19,801 bases of DNA from the NCBI GenBank assembly GCA_027576995.1, contig JANBQC010000323.1, positions 11,694-31,494 of the forward strand, read 5' to 3'. How positions within the stretch are numbered: position 1 is the first letter of the stretch; each line of letters starts with the position of its first letter. Under the pieces are notes generated by a model. That model searched no databases. It was not told where the DNA came from and saw only the letters and a list, made by a program, of their open reading frames with translations. Below are positions 18,590-19,801 of the stretch, piece by piece. The stretch comes from Dimargaris cristalligena (Eukaryota > Kickxellomycota > Dimargaritomycetes > Dimargaritales > Dimargaritaceae). The translations under genes were made by a program, and so were the position numbers.

Positions 18590-19192
18590 TTATATGAGGA
18601 CAGCCAGGGCCAAAGCCAGGGGGGCAAGGTACATGGGAGTCAAGTGGGAGGCACTGCTACTGCTGTCCTCATTAGTCTCGGTGGCCTGGCCCCCATCATC
18701 GGCACCAGCACTAGCACTGACCCGGGCAGTGGCAGATTGGGTCTTACTCGATCCATTGTACGTTATCGCCTGCGGGGCTTGCACCGAACCGCCAGCGGAC
18801 ACTATACCAGCTGCCGTAACGGTAGCCTTCGCCGTGGTGGTGGGTGCCGCGGAATCGACGTAATCTTCATCGTAGTGTTTGAAGCTGTAATTGGAGAGAT
18901 CGAAGGCCTGGTGGTTGATACTGGCCTTGGTACAGAGGAAGAAGCAGTTGTAACGCTGGTCCTTCTCTAACATGGGCACATTGAACCGGTTATCGGGGTA
19001 GCAGGTTTTGGCGCAACGGTTGAAGTCATCCGAGTCGATACCGGGGCAGTCTTGCATGCACGTGGCTTTGTCGTCGAGGCAGGTTTGGCTAAGCATCCGA
19101 CAACCATCGGCGGCCGAAGCTTCGGACGCCTGGAGGAGAAAATGAGCGGCGATGAGCCCGCAGAAGGAGAGGTTGGCTAGGAAATTTACCAT
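18590..19192 (-). CDS. Secreted, cysteine-rich, probably GPI-anchored cell-surface protein
   Basis: 200 residues. The frame is open further upstream to 19429, but the ATG at 19192 (A at -3) begins a typical signal peptide, MVNFLANLSFCGLIAAHFLL to about Ala27 (cleavage motif ASA). The mature part has eight cysteines at 31, 38, 45, 49, 60, 64, 83 and 87: three CX3C units after a C-X6-C-X6 lead. Residues 114-184 are Ala/Ser/Thr/Gly-rich and likely O-mannosylated, with sequons at Asn101 and Asn146. The end has a Ser run (177-182), a short spacer and a hydrophobic tail (187-200), as in GPI-anchor signals. It is therefore expected at the plasma membrane or in the wall. The cysteine spacing does not fit the CFEM or hydrophobin patterns I know, and the domain is unrecognised. 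Convergent with transporter 3; no functional link is evident. Confidence 0.82.
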   Translation of the reverse strand: MVNFLANLSFCGLIAAHFLLQASEASAADGCRMLSQTCLDDKATCMQDCPGIDSDDFNRCAKTCYPDNRFNVPMLEKDQRYNCFFLCTKASINHQAFDLSNYSFKHYDEDYVDSAAPTTTAKATVTAAGIVSAGGSVQAPQAITYNGSSKTQSATARVSASAGADDGGQATETNEDSSSSASHLTPMYLAPLALALAVLI

Positions 19193-19266
19193 ATTGGTTT
19201 GGGGGATAAAGCAATAGGGCCGTCTGGTTAGTTGAAAGTGGCGATGAACACGCCTAGAAATAGGGC

Positions 19267-19274
19267 TTTTAAAA
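19267..19274 (-). promoter_or_regulatory. TTTTAAAA element, possible proximal core promoter of the GPI protein gene
   Basis: An A/T octamer 75-82 bases upstream of the ATG on the minus strand. It competes with the more distal TATATAT at 19358-19367 as core promoter. Support is positional only. Confidence 0.25.
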
Positions 19275-19357
19275 TGACCGTTAGAAGGGGCAAAACAAAT
19301 AATTGAGCTAATAATGGAAAAGAGGAGTTGGGTTGAAGTCCAGGGAGGGGGTACCCA

Positions 19358-19367
19358 AATATATATT
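19358..19367 (-). promoter_or_regulatory. TATA-like element upstream of the GPI protein gene
   Basis: AATATATATT, self-complementary, about 166-175 bases upstream of the ATG. It sits ten bases from the palindrome at 19378-19391, so the two could form one promoter unit for the minus-strand gene. Confidence 0.4.
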
Positions 19368-19377
19368 CGCTGTTCAA

Positions 19378-19401
19378 TAGAGCCGGCTCTACTTAGAGCC
19401 G
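19378..19401. promoter_or_regulatory. Palindromic TAGAGCCG element, three half-sites
   Basis: A perfect 14-base palindrome TAGAGCCGGCTCTA (19378-19391) is followed two bases later by a third copy of the half-site TAGAGCCG (19394-19401). It lies immediately upstream of the TATA-like sequence of the GPI protein gene. Palindromes of this kind often bind dimeric regulators, and CGG/CCG triplets recall fungal Zn2Cys6 factors. The binding protein is unknown. Confidence 0.45.
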
Positions 19402-19801
19402 AAAACTGTACCTGGCAAGAACTTAGCACGATATCCCCTTATGGGCACTAGGCTAGCTCTGCTAATAGAAGATGTCCTATAGTAAGTATAATTCCAGCTA
19501 CTCCTCCTGCTGTTCAGTTGAGTCGCGAGGATCGGCGTGATGGGAGAATGAGGAGAACCAATCACCAGAAACCGAGCTTTGTGTTTATTAAACTGCTTAT
19601 TGGATAACTTCCAACTTCCGCTGTGATTAACAACAGCAGACCTTCATATTGTTACGTTTGGTTGAGGTGGACTAGTATTTAAGGGAGCCGAGTAGGGCAT
19701 GAGGTTTTTAAGATATATATGATCATTTTATTAGAACATAAAGAACCCATGTTATGACGAGTTAACCCTTATTTTATACTCTGGGCACGTTAGTATTGAT
19801 G

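Larger units (their letters stand above)
19193..19801. other. Upstream region of the GPI protein gene to the window end
   Basis: Holds the 5' region of the GPI protein gene, with the palindrome and TATA-like sequences listed separately. From about 19430 to the end the DNA has no open frame of note and no recognisable RNA gene or repeat. It may include the promoter of a gene beyond the window. Confidence 0.5.

Noticed and set aside
19193..19429. 79-residue N-terminal extension of the GPI-anchored protein
   Set aside because: It would bury a clear signal peptide in the middle of the protein and contains the TATA-like and TTTTAAAA elements.

Overview
The window looks like nuclear DNA of a fungus. 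Two genes carry short spliceosomal introns (135-223 bases, GT...AG). The ER mannosidase and RNA polymerase II subunit are eukaryotic. A small secreted protein ends in a GPI-anchor signal, and there are three fungal-type DHA2 drug/proton transporters. Genes are fairly compact, but 1.5-1.9 kb AT-richer intergenic stretches separate them. The mix of styles fits an early-diverging lineage (for example Zoopagomycota), but this is an impression; the sequence alone does not fix the taxon.

Layout, left to right. (1) 22-2082, minus: a complete class I alpha-1,2-mannosidase (GH47, ER mannosidase I-like), a type II membrane protein that trims N-glycans. (2) 3995-4991, plus: a four-exon gene for Rpb4, the RNA polymerase II stalk subunit. 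I rebuilt its exons from splice sites and family conservation. (3) 6520-8059, plus: a two-exon gene for an unrecognised, probably helical 438-residue protein. (4) 9526-18248, plus: three intronless tandem paralogues of a 14-TM DHA2 major facilitator transporter (585, 579 and 569 residues). Each has an acidic, proline-rich cytosolic N-tail with shared short motifs. (5) 18590-19192, minus, convergent with the last transporter: a 200-residue secreted protein with eight cysteines, including three CX3C units, and a GPI-anchor signal. The remaining 0.6 kb holds its promoter region and no supported gene.

The genes do not form an obvious pathway. Mannosidase and Rpb4 are housekeeping genes. The right half is more accessory in character: a locally expanded transporter family next to a cell-surface protein. 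No biosynthetic genes lie beside the transporters, so their substrate cannot be inferred from context. The points most worth a second look are the tandem transporter family with its conserved N-tail motifs, the triple-CX3C surface protein with a palindrome beside its TATA-like sequence, and the orphan 438-residue protein. I found no mobile element, CRISPR array, tRNA or rRNA.
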